A stretch of 41,590 bases of DNA from DASPKT01 sp035626475 (GCA_035626475.1 DASPNP010000064.1:1-41590), one strand, 5' to 3'. Shown: positions 25,045 to 33,405, counted from the stretch's first letter. The notes: a model not told the origin generated them from the letters alone. Made by a program: numbers and translations.

Positions 25045-25944
25045 ATGCGCATCGCCACCGCCGCCGCGCTCGCGGCGCTCCTGCTGGGGGCGATGGCGCC
25101 GCCGCTCCTGGCCACCCCCATCACCTACAAGGACCTGCTGGCGCGGGAGCGCCCGGCCGCCACGGTCGCCCGCATCCCCTACGGCGCCGACCCGCTGCAG
25201 TTCGGCGAGCTGTGGCTGCCGGAGGGGAAGGGGCCGCACCCGGTGGTGGCGCTGATCCATGGCGGCTGTTGGCGGGCAGACCTGCCGGGCGTGGAGCTGA
25301 TGGCCCACATGGCCGAGGCGTTGCGCCGCGACGGCATCGCCGTCTGGAACGTGGAGTACCGGCGCCTGGGCGGCGGTGGCGGCTACCCGGCCACCTTCCA
25401 GGACGTGGCGGCCGGCATCGATCATCTCCGCGCGCTGGCGCCGCGGCACAGGCTGGACCTGTCGCGGGTCGTGGTTTCCGGCCATTCCGCCGGCGGCCAT
25501 CTCGCCGCCTGGCTCGCCGCCCGGCCCAGGCTGCCGGCCGACAGCCCGCTGCGCACGGCCGATCCGCTGAGGGTCAAGGGCGTGGTCAGCCTCGCCGGCA
25601 TCGTCGATTTGGCCGCCTATCGCGCCGACGGCCCCGCGGCCTGCGGCGGGCCCGCCACCATCGACGGGCTGACCGGTGCCGCCACCGGCCGCACGGGCGA
25701 GCTCTACCGCGACACCTCGCCGGCAGCGCTGCTGCCGCTCGGCGTGCCGCAGGCGGTGGTCTCGGGCGCCCTGGACAAGATCGTGCCGTCCCGCTTCGGC
25801 GAGTCCTACGGCGCCGCGGCCAAGGCGGCCGGCGACCGGGTGGAAATCATCGACTTCCAGGACGCCGGTCATTTCGAGCTGATCGACCCCACCTCGGATG
25901 CCTGGAAGCGGCTGCGCGAGGTCTACCGGGGGCTGCTGGGGTAA
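25045..25944 (+). CDS. Exported alpha/beta hydrolase (esterase, BD-FAE/kynurenine-formamidase-like)
   Basis: 299 aa with a signal peptide (MRIATAAALAALLLGAMAPP, cleaved near LLA-TP). The oxyanion motif is HGGCW (residues 72-76), as in hormone-sensitive-lipase and formamidase-like enzymes. The nucleophile is S148 in 'VVSGHSAGGH', the acid is in 'VSGALDKIVP', and the histidine is in 'DAGHFELIDP'. All catalytic residues are present. The usual formamidase HGGxW is thus intact, but cytoplasmic kynurenine formamidases have no signal peptide, so a periplasmic esterase is the better reading. It starts 11 bp after ribF and is probably co-transcribed with it. Confidence 0.85.
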   Translation: MRIATAAALAALLLGAMAPPLLATPITYKDLLARERPAATVARIPYGADPLQFGELWLPEGKGPHPVVALIHGGCWRADLPGVELMAHMAEALRRDGIAVWNVEYRRLGGGGGYPATFQDVAAGIDHLRALAPRHRLDLSRVVVSGHSAGGHLAAWLAARPRLPADSPLRTADPLRVKGVVSLAGIVDLAAYRADGPAACGGPATIDGLTGAATGRTGELYRDTSPAALLPLGVPQAVVSGALDKIVPSRFGESYGAAAKAAGDRVEIIDFQDAGHFELIDPTSDAWKRLREVYRGLLG

Positions 25945-25958
25945 AGGTCACGTCACCC

Positions 25959-26039
25959 GTAGGTCGCATGGAGCCGTAGGCGCAATGCGACACCCCGGCC
26001 GGGAATGTCGCATTACGGCTCCGCCTCCATGCGACCTAC
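25959..26039. repeat. Imperfect inverted repeat overlapping the 3' end of tetR
   Basis: Outer arms GTAGGTCGCATGGA (25959-25972) and TCCATGCGACCTAC (26026-26039) are perfect complements. Inner parts (GCCGTA, AATGCGACA / TGTCGCATT, ACGGC) continue the pairing with a small offset. It resembles REP/MITE-like GTAGGTCGCAT...ATGCGACCTAC repeats found in other proteobacteria (recall). The right arm encodes the last residues (GRMEAEP) and stop of the TetR protein. Confidence 0.8.
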
Positions 26040-26687
26040 AGGTTCCGGCCAGCCCGCCATCGCGGCGTCCACCAGCGACAGCAGCTCGGCCTCCGTGGCG
26101 CCGTCGCGGGCCTGGATGCTCATGCCCTGCAGGGTTGCGACGACCAGCCGGGCCAGCGCGCGGCAGTCGGCGTCCGGCCTCAATTCGCCGGCGGCGCGGG
26201 CCTTCTCGAAGCGTTCCGCCAGCGCGTCCAGCAGGTGGGTGCGGCGGGCGGCCAGGTCCTCCGCCACGCCCCGCTGCTCCTGGGCGCAGGCGACGCCCGC
26301 CGCGACGACCATGCAGCCCGGCGGCTGCTCGCCCGAGGCGTAGCGCACCGCGAGTTCCCGCAGCAGCGCCAGGATGCCGGCGCGCGCCGGGACCATCGCC
26401 AGCGAGGCGGCGAACAGATCGGCGTTCTCCCGCAGGTAGAGGTCCAGCGCCTCCCGGTACAGCGCCTCCTTCGAGCCGAAGGCGGCGTAGAGGCTGGGCG
26501 GGGCGATGCACAGCTCCTTGGTCAACTGCGCCACCGACACCCCCTCGTAGCCATGGGCCCAGAACAGGCGCATGGCCCGGCGCAGCGCCTGGTCGCGGCA
26601 GAAGCCGCGCGGCCGGCCGCGGCAGGCCTGCACCTCGGGCGTGTCGGCAGTGGTCGTGCCGGCGGTCGGGGTGTGACTGGATTTCAT
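26013..26687 (-). CDS. TetR family transcriptional regulator
   Basis: 224 aa. N-terminal helix-turn-helix: 'ALRRAMRLFWAHGYEGVSVA' then 'LTKELCIAPPSLYAAFGSKE', typical of AcrR/NemR-like TetR proteins. The C-terminal domain has the 'PPGCMVVAAG...CAQEQRGVAEDLAARR' signature of a common TetR subgroup often adjacent to a regulated oxidoreductase or GST gene; its cysteines might sense electrophiles (inference). It is divergent from the GST gene, with operator-like repeats between. The ATG at 26687 lies inside operator 1 and only about 8 nt after a TATAGT -10 element, so the mRNA may be nearly leaderless and autorepressed. The last seven codons and the stop come from a repeat element, so the natural C-terminus may have been replaced. 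Confidence 0.9.
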   Translation of the reverse strand: MKSSHTPTAGTTTADTPEVQACRGRPRGFCRDQALRRAMRLFWAHGYEGVSVAQLTKELCIAPPSLYAAFGSKEALYREALDLYLRENADLFAASLAMVPARAGILALLRELAVRYASGEQPPGCMVVAAGVACAQEQRGVAEDLAARRTHLLDALAERFEKARAAGELRPDADCRALARLVVATLQGMSIQARDGATEAELLSLVDAAMAGWPEPVGRMEAEP

Positions 26688-26750
26688 AGCGCTCACTATA
26701 AAATCTTCTTGACGGGGAGGCCAGCGCGCTTTTGTATAGCGCCTACTACA
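26685..26750. promoter_or_regulatory. Twin TetR operator-like sites and promoters between tetR and gst
   Basis: CATAGCGCTCACTATA (26685-26700) and TATAGCGCCTACTACA (26735-26750) are direct repeats of one partial palindrome (TAGYG-N2-CRCTA in complement), 50 bp apart. Site 1 covers the tetR start codon and a TATAGT -10 element for tetR. Site 2 overlaps the likely gst promoter (TTGACG 26709-26714; -10 around TTGTATA 26732-26738). This is the layout expected for a TetR repressing itself and its divergent neighbour. Confidence 0.65.
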
Positions 26751-26816
26751 GAAATGGGCGCGGCACCTAGCCGCCCCCCAACAGACCACTTCCGACCTCA
26801 GAGGAACCGCACGCCC

Positions 26817-27422
26817 ATGAAGCTCTACTATTCCCCCGGCGCCTGCTCGCTCGCCTCCCACATCGCCCTGCGCGAGGCCGGCTACGACTTCTCGCTGGAG
26901 AAGGTCGACCGCAGCAAGCGGACGGAGAATGGCGAGGACTTCCTGGCCGTGAACCCGAACGGCTATGTCCCGGCGCTGAAGCTCTCGGACGACGACATCA
27001 TGCTGGAGGGCTCGGCCATCCTGCAGTGGGTCGCCGACACCAAGCCGGCTGCGGGCCTGCTGCCGCCGGTGGGCAGCCGCGAGCGTTACCGGACGCTGGA
27101 GTGGCTGACCTTCGTCTCCAGCGAGCTGCACAAGAACTTCAGCCCCTTCTTCAACCCGTCCATGCCCGACGAGGCGAAGGCGCTGTACCGCGCCAACCTC
27201 GACAAGCGGCTGGCCCATGTCGAGGGCAAGCTGAAGGGCGCCACCGGCTTCCTGACCGGCGACCGCTTCACCATCGCCGACGCCTATCTCTTCGTGGTGC
27301 TGGGCTGGGCCAAGTTCCTGCAGATCGACCTGTCGCCCTATCCGGCGATCGGCGCCTACCTGGGCCGGGTCGCCTCCCGCCCGTCGGTCCAGGCGGCGCT
27401 GAAGGCGGAGGGGCTGGCGTAG
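26817..27422 (+). CDS. Glutathione S-transferase, beta class
   Basis: 201 aa, normal GST length. The N-terminal thioredoxin-like domain begins MKLYYSPGACSLASHIALRE. C10 is the cysteine characteristic of bacterial beta-class GSTs (GstA/PmGSTB1-1), which form a mixed disulfide with glutathione. 'NPNGYVPALKL' carries the cis-proline, and 'LEGSAILQWVAD' contains the glutathione-contacting ES/GS segment, here EGS rather than the common ES. The all-helical C-terminal domain has the N-capping 'GDRFTIADAYLFVVLGW'. GAGGAA lies 11 nt upstream. Probable role: conjugation or reduction of electrophiles, induced when the divergent TetR repressor is released. A terminator follows. Confidence 0.93.
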   Translation: MKLYYSPGACSLASHIALREAGYDFSLEKVDRSKRTENGEDFLAVNPNGYVPALKLSDDDIMLEGSAILQWVADTKPAAGLLPPVGSRERYRTLEWLTFVSSELHKNFSPFFNPSMPDEAKALYRANLDKRLAHVEGKLKGATGFLTGDRFTIADAYLFVVLGWAKFLQIDLSPYPAIGAYLGRVASRPSVQAALKAEGLA

Positions 27423-27454
27423 ACCCCGAACGCCACTCCCCCTGACCGCCCGAG

Positions 27455-27494
27455 AGGGCCGGCGCGAGCCCCTGCGCGCCGGCCCTTTTCTTTT
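27455..27494 (+). terminator. Intrinsic terminator after gst
   Basis: A 12-bp perfect stem (AGGGCCGGCGCG / CGCGCCGGCCCT, 8-nt loop) is followed by TTTTCTTTT. It isolates gst from ileS. Confidence 0.92.
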
Positions 27495-27754
27495 GTCCGC
27501 GTCCCAGTTCGGCGCCGATCTGATCCCCTATCTGTCGCCTTGACCCGGGGCTTGCGGCTGATAACATCCCGCGCCATGCGTGGCGTCCGCCGGATACGGG
27601 TCCTGATCCCGCGAATTACTGTCCCGGCCTTCTGAGGAGGGTCGGGCACAGGGCGTCGCATGCCGCCCCCATTTCCGCCATAGTCGCCCGCGATGACGTG
27701 ACGTGCCCCCTCCGGGCCGCCGTCGCCGGGCCGGTACCCGAGCATCGGATCACC
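27495..27754 (+). promoter_or_regulatory. Promoter and leader of ileS, with a tiny polyproline ORF
   Basis: The gap between gst and ileS exceeds 300 bp (27423-27754). After the gst terminator it holds TTGACC (27540-27545) and TAACAT (27562-27567) spaced 16 bp, a likely promoter with a start near 27574. The resulting leader is about 180 nt. It contains ATG-CCG-CCC-CCA-TTT-CCG-CCA-TAG at 27660-27683 (MPPPFPP) preceded by AGGGCG. No T-box is recognisable. Confidence 0.5.
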
Positions 27755-30604
27755 ATGACCCGCGATTACAAGACGACCGTCTTCCTGCCCCGCACCGATT
27801 TCCCCATGCGCGGCGGCCTGCCGCAGAAGGAGCCGGAGCTGCTGGCCCGCTGGGCGGAGATCGGCCTGCAGGCGAAGCTGCGCCAGCAGGGCTCCGAGCG
27901 CGAGCTGTTCGTGCTGCATGACGGCCCGCCCTACGCCAACGGCAACATCCATATCGGCCACGCGCTGAACAAGATCCTGAAGGACGTGGTGGTGCGCTCG
28001 CAGCAGATGCTGGGCCGCAACGCCGTCTACGTCCCGGGCTGGGACTGCCACGGCCTGCCGATCGAGTGGAAGATCGAGGAGAAGTACCGCGCGCAAGGCC
28101 AGGACAAGGACAAGGTGCCGGTCCTGCAGTTCCGCGCCGAGTGCCGCGCCTTCGCCCAGCAGTGGGTCGACGTGCAGCGCGACGAGTTCAAGCGGCTGGG
28201 CGTCGAGGGCGACTGGGACAACCCGTACCTCACCATGACCTATCCCGCCGAGGCGCGGATCGTCGGCGAGATCCACAAGTTCCTGCTGAACGGCGGCCTG
28301 TACAAGGGCGTGAAGCCGGTCCTCTGGTCGGTGGTCGAGAAGACAGCGCTCGCCGAGGCCGAGGTCGAGTACCAGGACGTCACCTCGCAGATGATCTGGG
28401 TGCGCTTCCCCGTGGTGAAGCCCTCCAGGCCCGACCTCGCCGGCGCCTCGGTGGTGATCTGGACGACCACCCCATGGACCATGCCGGGCAACCGCGCCAT
28501 CGCCTATGGCGAGGAGATCGCCTACGGCCTGTACCGGGTGGACGCCGCCGCCGAGGGCTCGGCCGCCAAGCCGGGCGAGACGCTGGTGCTGGCCCGCGCG
28601 CTGGCCGAGGGCGTCGCCAAGTCCGCCGGCATCGAGGGGCTGAGCCTGGTGGCCGAGCTAACCGGCGCCGACCTCCAGGGCACGCTCTGCGCCCACCCGT
28701 TCCGCGGCCAGGGCTACGAGTACGACGTGCCGCTGCTGCCGGGCGCGCATGTCACCGACGACGCCGGCACCGGCTTCGTCCACACCGCCCCGGGTCACGG
28801 CGCCGAGGATTTCGAGGTTGGCCGCCAGTTCGGGCTGGAGGTGCCGCAGACGGTGGACGCCGACGGCAGCTACTACGCCCATGTGCCGATGTTCGCCGGC
28901 GCCAAGGTCTACACGGCCGAGGGCAAGCCGGGCGACGCCAACAAGCGCGTCATCGTCGCCCTGCATGATGCCGGCGCCCTGCTCGCCAAGGGCAACCTCA
29001 AGCACAGCTACCCGCACAGCTGGCGCTCCAAGGCGCCGCTGATCTTCCGCACGACGCCCCAGTGGTTCATCTCCATGGAGACGAACGGGCTGCGGTCGAC
29101 GGCGCTGGAGGCGATCGACGCGACGCAGTGGGTGCCGCCGCAGGGCCGCAACCGCATCCACGCCATGGTGGAGAGCCGGCCGGACTGGTGCATCAGCCGC
29201 CAGCGCGCCTGGGGCGTGCCGATCGCGCTGTTCGTCTCCAAGGCCACCGGCGAGCCGTTGCGCGACGAGGCCGTCTGCCGCCGCATCCAGGACGCCTTCC
29301 ACGCCGAGGGCGCCGACGCTTGGTACACCCGCCCGGCCTCCGAGTTCCTGGGCCCGGACTACAAGGTCGAGGATTACGACCAGGTGTTCGACATCGTCGA
29401 TGTCTGGTTCGAGTCCGGCTCCACCCACGCCTTCGTGCTGGAGGACCGCAACGATCTGCGCTCGCCGGCCGATTTGTACCTGGAAGGCTCGGACCAGCAT
29501 CGCGGCTGGTTCCATTCCTCCCTGCTGGAGAGCTGCGGCACGCGCGGCCGGGCGCCCTACAAGGCGGTGCTGACCCACGGCTTCACGCTCGACGAGCAGG
29601 GCCGCAAGATGTCCAAGTCGCTGGGCAACGTTGTCGCCCCGCAGCAGGTGACGCAGGAATACGGCGCCGACATCCTGCGCCTCTGGGTGGTCAACACCGA
29701 CTTCACCGAGGACCAGCGCATCGGCAAGGAGATCCTGAAGTCCAACGCCGACCTGTACCGGCGCCTGCGCAACACGCTGCGCTACCTGCTGGGCGCGCTG
29801 GCCGACTTTTCGGAGGCCGAGCGCCTGCCGGCCTCCGACATGCCGGAGCTGGAGCGCTGGGTCCTGCACCGGCTGGCCGAGCTGGACCAGGGCGTGCGCG
29901 AGTCGCTGGCCGGCTACGATCTGCACCGCATGATCACGCTGGTGCATAATTTCTGCGCCGTGGACCTCTCGGCCTTCTACTTCGACGTCCGCAAGGACAG
30001 CCTCTACTGCGACCGCCCTGACGATACCCGCCGCCGCGCCACCCGCACCGTCATGGCGGAGCTGCTCTCCTGCCTGACCGCCTGGCTGGCGCCGGTCCTC
30101 TGCTTCACGGCGGAGGAGGCGTGGCTGGAATGGCTGAAACAGGGCGGCAGCGGCGAGGAGAGCGTGCATCTGCGCACCTTCCCGGCGGTGCCGGCCGGGT
30201 GGCGCGACGATGCCCTGGCCGCCAAGTGGGGCAGGCTCCGCGAGGTGCGCCGCGTCGTCACCGGTGCGCTGGAGCTGGAGCGGGCCAACAAGGTCATCGG
30301 CTCCTCGCTGCAGGCGGCGCCGACGCTGTTCATCGACCCGTCCTATGCCGACGCGCTGAAGGGCGTGGATCTGGCGGAGGTCTCGATCACCTCGGGCCTG
30401 AATCTCCAGGTCGGCGCCGTTCCGGACGGCGCCTTCACCCTGGCCGAGGTGCCGGGCGTTGGCGTGGTCCCGGCCCTGGCCGATGGCGGGAAGTGCGAGC
30501 GCTGCTGGAAGGTCCTGCCGGAGGTCGGCACGGCCGAGGCGCATGACACGCTCTGCCACCGCTGCGCCGACGCGGTCGACGCGCTGCCGGAGACTGCGGA
30601 ATGA
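27755..30604 (+). CDS. ileS: Isoleucine--tRNA ligase
   Basis: Class I synthetase charging tRNA-Ile, with an editing domain for mis-activated valine; cytoplasmic. 949 aa. HIGH is at residues 66-69 ('GNIHIGHALNK') and KMSKS at 618-622. The CP1 editing domain contains 'WTTTPWTMPGNRAI' and 'GTGFVHTAPGHGAEDF'. The C-terminal zinc finger has C914/C917 and C934/C937 ('CERCW', 'LCHRC'), so this is the bacterial, mupirocin-sensitive-type architecture. The start at 27755 (MTRDYK) matches the family; a GTG at 27698 would add 19 unlikely residues. Its stop overlaps the lspA start (ATGA), the classic ileS-lspA coupling. Confidence 0.98.
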   Translation: MTRDYKTTVFLPRTDFPMRGGLPQKEPELLARWAEIGLQAKLRQQGSERELFVLHDGPPYANGNIHIGHALNKILKDVVVRSQQMLGRNAVYVPGWDCHGLPIEWKIEEKYRAQGQDKDKVPVLQFRAECRAFAQQWVDVQRDEFKRLGVEGDWDNPYLTMTYPAEARIVGEIHKFLLNGGLYKGVKPVLWSVVEKTALAEAEVEYQDVTSQMIWVRFPVVKPSRPDLAGASVVIWTTTPWTMPGNRAIAYGEEIAYGLYRVDAAAEGSAAKPGETLVLARALAEGVAKSAGIEGLSLVAELTGADLQGTLCAHPFRGQGYEYDVPLLPGAHVTDDAGTGFVHTAPGHGAEDFEVGRQFGLEVPQTVDADGSYYAHVPMFAGAKVYTAEGKPGDANKRVIVALHDAGALLAKGNLKHSYPHSWRSKAPLIFRTTPQWFISMETNGLRSTALEAIDATQWVPPQGRNRIHAMVESRPDWCISRQRAWGVPIALFVSKATGEPLRDEAVCRRIQDAFHAEGADAWYTRPASEFLGPDYKVEDYDQVFDIVDVWFESGSTHAFVLEDRNDLRSPADLYLEGSDQHRGWFHSSLLESCGTRGRAPYKAVLTHGFTLDEQGRKMSKSLGNVVAPQQVTQEYGADILRLWVVNTDFTEDQRIGKEILKSNADLYRRLRNTLRYLLGALADFSEAERLPASDMPELERWVLHRLAELDQGVRESLAGYDLHRMITLVHNFCAVDLSAFYFDVRKDSLYCDRPDDTRRRATRTVMAELLSCLTAWLAPVLCFTAEEAWLEWLKQGGSGEESVHLRTFPAVPAGWRDDALAAKWGRLREVRRVVTGALELERANKVIGSSLQAAPTLFIDPSYADALKGVDLAEVSITSGLNLQVGAVPDGAFTLAEVPGVGVVPALADGGKCERCWKVLPEVGTAEAHDTLCHRCADAVDALPETAE

Positions 30605-31155
30605 CCGCCGCCGCCGAGGTGACGCATCTGGACGCCGATCTCCGCCGCCGCGCCCGGCTGGGCTGGACGGTGGCGCTGGTCGGGCTGGTGCTGGACCAGC
30701 TCAGCAAATGGTGGATCCTGTCGGTCGCGCTGCCCTGTCTGGCGGGCGAGACCGGGCCGGGCTGCCAGCAGGATTCGCCGTACATAACGGTAACCCCCTT
30801 CTTCAACCTGGTGATGGCCTGGAACCGCGGCGTCAGCTTCGGCATGTTCGCCCACGAGGCGGAAATCATGCCCTATGTGCTGATCGCCGTGGCGCTGGCT
30901 ATCGTGGGGGTCATGGTGGTATGGCTCAGGCGGACCGACCGGGTCTTCCAGGCGGTGGCGATCGGCGCCGTCATCGGCGGCGCGATCGGCAACGTGATCG
31001 ACCGGCTGCGCTTCGGCGCGGTGGCCGATTTCCTGGACGTCCACGCGGCGGGCTGGCACTGGCCGGCCTTCAACGTGGCCGACAGCTTCATTTGCGTGGG
31101 CGTGGCGATGCTGCTCTGGGACGGGTTCCGCTCCGAGCGCACGGTCCGCGGGTAG
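30601..31155 (+). CDS. lspA: Lipoprotein signal peptidase (signal peptidase II)
   Basis: Inner-membrane aspartyl protease that removes signal peptides from prolipoproteins after lipidation. 184 aa, slightly longer than E. coli LspA (164), with an extra loop containing two cysteines ('LPCLAGETGPGCQ') after the first helix. Four membrane helices. Catalytic aspartates lie in 'IGNVIDRLRFGAVADFLDV' and 'FNVADSFICVGV'; 'NLVMAWNRGVSFGMF' is the conserved N-R-G segment. It overlaps ileS by 4 bp and is followed 25 bp later by the lipoprotein gene bamF, whose product is a substrate. Confidence 0.97.
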   Translation: MTAAAEVTHLDADLRRRARLGWTVALVGLVLDQLSKWWILSVALPCLAGETGPGCQQDSPYITVTPFFNLVMAWNRGVSFGMFAHEAEIMPYVLIAVALAIVGVMVVWLRRTDRVFQAVAIGAVIGGAIGNVIDRLRFGAVADFLDVHAAGWHWPAFNVADSFICVGVAMLLWDGFRSERTVRG

Positions 31156-31180
31156 GACGAGAAAGGTCGACGGGTAGGAT

Positions 31181-31732
31181 ATGCGCGAGAATACCAAGGT
31201 GATGCGGGTCGGGGCCCAGGCGGGCATCCTCCTTCTCGGACTGGCGACCCTGTCGGGCTGCGGCGGCATCGGCCGCGCGCTGGGCATCGAGCGCGCCGCC
31301 CCGGACGAGTTCCGGGTCGTGACCACCGCACCGCTCGAGGTGCCGCCCGACTTCAACCTGCGCCCGCCCCAGCCCGGCAGCCCGCGCCCGCAGCAGCTGG
31401 CGATCGAGGGCCGCTCCACCGCCAGCGTCTTCGGCGCCGCGACGGGGGCATCCGCCGGCCAGGCGACCGGCCGCCAGTCCAGCGGCGAGGTGGCCCTGAT
31501 CCAGGCCGCCGGCGCCGACCAGGCCGACCCGACCATCCGCCAGATCGTCGACCGCGAGTCGCCGGGCGTCGTGGTGGGCGAGCGCGGCTTCCTGGACCGT
31601 CTGCTGGGCAACAGCGGCGACCTGCCGCCCGACCAGACCCAGCACAAGGGCGGCCCGCCCGTGATCTCGCGCCAGGGCTCCACCCAGGGTGCGCCCGAGA
31701 GTGCGCCCCAGGGCGCCACTCAGGGCAAGTAA
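31181..31732 (+). CDS. bamF: DUF3035 lipoprotein, BamF-type outer-membrane assembly subunit
   Basis: 183 aa. Signal sequence with lipobox LATLSGC (lipidated Cys27). Immediately after lies the diagnostic 'IERAAPDEFRVVTTAPLEVP' followed by PPDFNLRPPQPG. The R-x(n)-PDEF-V-...-PLxxPPDFxLRPP pattern is the DUF3035 signature of BamF, an alphaproteobacterial subunit of the beta-barrel assembly machinery described in Caulobacter. The remainder is low-complexity (Gln/Ala/Gly-rich) with one conserved 'IRQIVDRES' segment. An alternative ATG seven codons in is possible. It lies downstream of ileS-lspA in the same direction and is closed by a strong terminator. Confidence 0.88.
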   Translation: MRENTKVMRVGAQAGILLLGLATLSGCGGIGRALGIERAAPDEFRVVTTAPLEVPPDFNLRPPQPGSPRPQQLAIEGRSTASVFGAATGASAGQATGRQSSGEVALIQAAGADQADPTIRQIVDRESPGVVVGERGFLDRLLGNSGDLPPDQTQHKGGPPVISRQGSTQGAPESAPQGATQGK

Positions 31733-31778
31733 TCGCCCGAAAGGGCCCTTCCGGACCGGGCCCCGCTGCACGATAGTG

Positions 31779-31830
31779 ATCCCGCCGGTTCCCCCAGCGC
31801 ATGGCGCGGGGCGGGACCGGCGGGATTTTT
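31779..31830 (+). terminator. Intrinsic terminator after bamF
   Basis: ATCCCGCCGGT (31779-31789) pairs with ACCGGCGGGAT (31816-31826), followed by a T run (31826-31830). The 26-nt loop can form a smaller inner hairpin. It ends the ileS-lspA-bamF unit and lies upstream of the real start of the next gene. Confidence 0.85.
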
Positions 31831-31869
31831 CGTTCCCGGCGGTGTCTTAAGCGGCACCGACCCGCAGCC

Positions 31870-31887
31870 AGGAGGTCCCGCGCCTTG
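31870..31887 (+). promoter_or_regulatory. Ribosome binding site deciding a TTG start
   Basis: AGGAGG at 31870-31875, 9 nt ahead of TTG 31885-31887, is the best Shine-Dalgarno match upstream of the M16 gene. Confidence 0.75.
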
Positions 31888-33405
31888 CCCCGATCCGTTT
31901 CCCCGCCTGTTCCGCCGTCCGCCAGGGGGCCGCGCCTTCGCCGGCTGGCCATGGCCCTGGCGCTGCCGGTGCTGCTCGCCGGTACCGTCGGCACCGTGGC
32001 CTTGTCGGCCCCGCCGGCCGCCGCCCGCGTCTTCGATCCAGAGACCTTCACCCTGCCCAACGGCATGAAGGTGGTGGTGGTGACCAACCGCCGCGCGCCG
32101 GTGGTCAGCCACATGGTCTGGTACGGGGTGGGCTCGGCCGACGAGCCGCGCGGCAAGTCCGGCATCGCCCATTTCCTCGAGCACCTGATGTTCAAGGGCA
32201 CGGACGAGATCAAGCCGGGCGAGTTCTCGCGCACCATCGCCCGCAATGGCGGCCGCGACAACGCCTTCACCTCCTACGACTACACCGCCTATTTCCAGAA
32301 CATCGCCCGCGACCGGCTGGAGCTGGTGATGAGGATGGAGGCCGACCGCATGGCCGACCTCCAGCTGACCGACGAGGTGGTGACGCCGGAGCGGTCGGTC
32401 ATCATGGAGGAGCGGCGCCAGCGCACCGAGAACGAGCCCGGCGCGCGGCTGCAGGAGCTGCTGTCCGCCAGCCTCTGGGTCCACCATCCCTACGGCACGC
32501 CGATCATCGGCTGGATGCACGAGATCGAGGGGCTGAACCGGCAGGACGCGATCGACTTCTACCGGTCCTGGTACGCGCCCAACAACGCCGTGCTGGTGGT
32601 GGCGGGCGACGTCACCGCCGCCGAGCTGAGGCCGCTGGCCGAGAAGTACTATGGCGCGGTGAAGCCCCGCGAGGTGCCCAAGCGCGTGCGCGTCAAGGAA
32701 CCGCCGGTGGAGAGCGCGCGGCGGGTGACGCTGCGCGACGACCAGGTCAGCCAGCCCAGCTGGGGCCGCACCTGGAAGGCGCCGTCCTATGTCCAGGGCG
32801 CCTCCGAGCACGCTTATCCGCTGCAGGTGCTGGAGACGATCATGAGCGGCGGCGCCACGGCGCGCCTTTACCGCTCGCTGGTGGTGGAGCAGAAGATCGC
32901 CGCCGGCGTCTCGCTCTACTACCAGGCCGACGCGCTGAACCTGGGCACGCTGGGCGTCTCCGCCACGCCGGTGCCGGGCGGCGACCTGGACGCGCTGGAG
33001 AAGGCGGTCGAGGCGGAGATCGCCAAGCTGCTGAAGGACGGCGTCACGGCCGAGGAGGTCGAGACCGCCAAGAAGCGCATGATCGCCGAAGCCACCTACG
33101 CCCGCGACAGCCTGCAGGGCCCGGCCTACGCCTTCGGCATCGCGCTCACCACCGGCCGCACGGTGGAGGATGTGGAGGCCTGGCCCGACCGGGTGAAGGC
33201 GGTGACGCAGGAGCAGGTGAACGCCGCCGCCCGCGCCGTGCTGGCGCAGACGGATCATGTCACCGGCCTGCTGCTGCCCGAGGCCGAGGGGGCGGCGAAG
33301 CCCCAGGCGCAGGCGCGACCGACCGCGCCGGCCACCTCGCACCCGTCCGCCCAGACCCCGCCGCCTGCCAGCCAGGCCCCCGCCGCCGGAGGGAAGACAA
33401 GATGA
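31885..33405 (+). CDS. Exported M16 family zinc metallopeptidase, TTG start
   Basis: 506 aa. The start is placed at TTG 31885 because a perfect AGGAGG lies 9 nt upstream (31870-31875), while an in-frame ATG at 31801 sits inside the preceding terminator and ATG 31951 has no ribosome binding site. The product then has a basic n-region (RGPRLRRLAM) and a signal peptide (ALALPVLLAGTVGTVALSA). The zinc motif HFLEH is intact (H96, E99, H100), followed by 'ERSVIMEERRQRTEN' with the third ligand region. The C-terminal tail is Pro/Ala/Gln-rich. Periplasmic protease, probably paired with the next, motif-less M16 protein, whose ATG overlaps its stop. Confidence 0.92.
   Translation: MPRSVSPPVPPSARGPRLRRLAMALALPVLLAGTVGTVALSAPPAAARVFDPETFTLPNGMKVVVVTNRRAPVVSHMVWYGVGSADEPRGKSGIAHFLEHLMFKGTDEIKPGEFSRTIARNGGRDNAFTSYDYTAYFQNIARDRLELVMRMEADRMADLQLTDEVVTPERSVIMEERRQRTENEPGARLQELLSASLWVHHPYGTPIIGWMHEIEGLNRQDAIDFYRSWYAPNNAVLVVAGDVTAAELRPLAEKYYGAVKPREVPKRVRVKEPPVESARRVTLRDDQVSQPSWGRTWKAPSYVQGASEHAYPLQVLETIMSGGATARLYRSLVVEQKIAAGVSLYYQADALNLGTLGVSATPVPGGDLDALEKAVEAEIAKLLKDGVTAEEVETAKKRMIAEATYARDSLQGPAYAFGIALTTGRTVEDVEAWPDRVKAVTQEQVNAAARAVLAQTDHVTGLLLPEAEGAAKPQAQARPTAPATSHPSAQTPPPASQAPAAGGKTR

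Noticed and set aside
27423..27754. A T-box or other riboswitch in the ileS leader
   Set aside because: No T-box sequence or specifier arrangement was recognisable, and T-boxes are rare in proteobacteria.
31801..31884. N-terminal extension of the exported M16 gene from ATG 31801
   Set aside because: That ATG lies within the loop of the bamF terminator and would put an Arg-rich stretch of about 28 residues ahead of the signal peptide. The TTG at 31885 has a perfect ribosome binding site.
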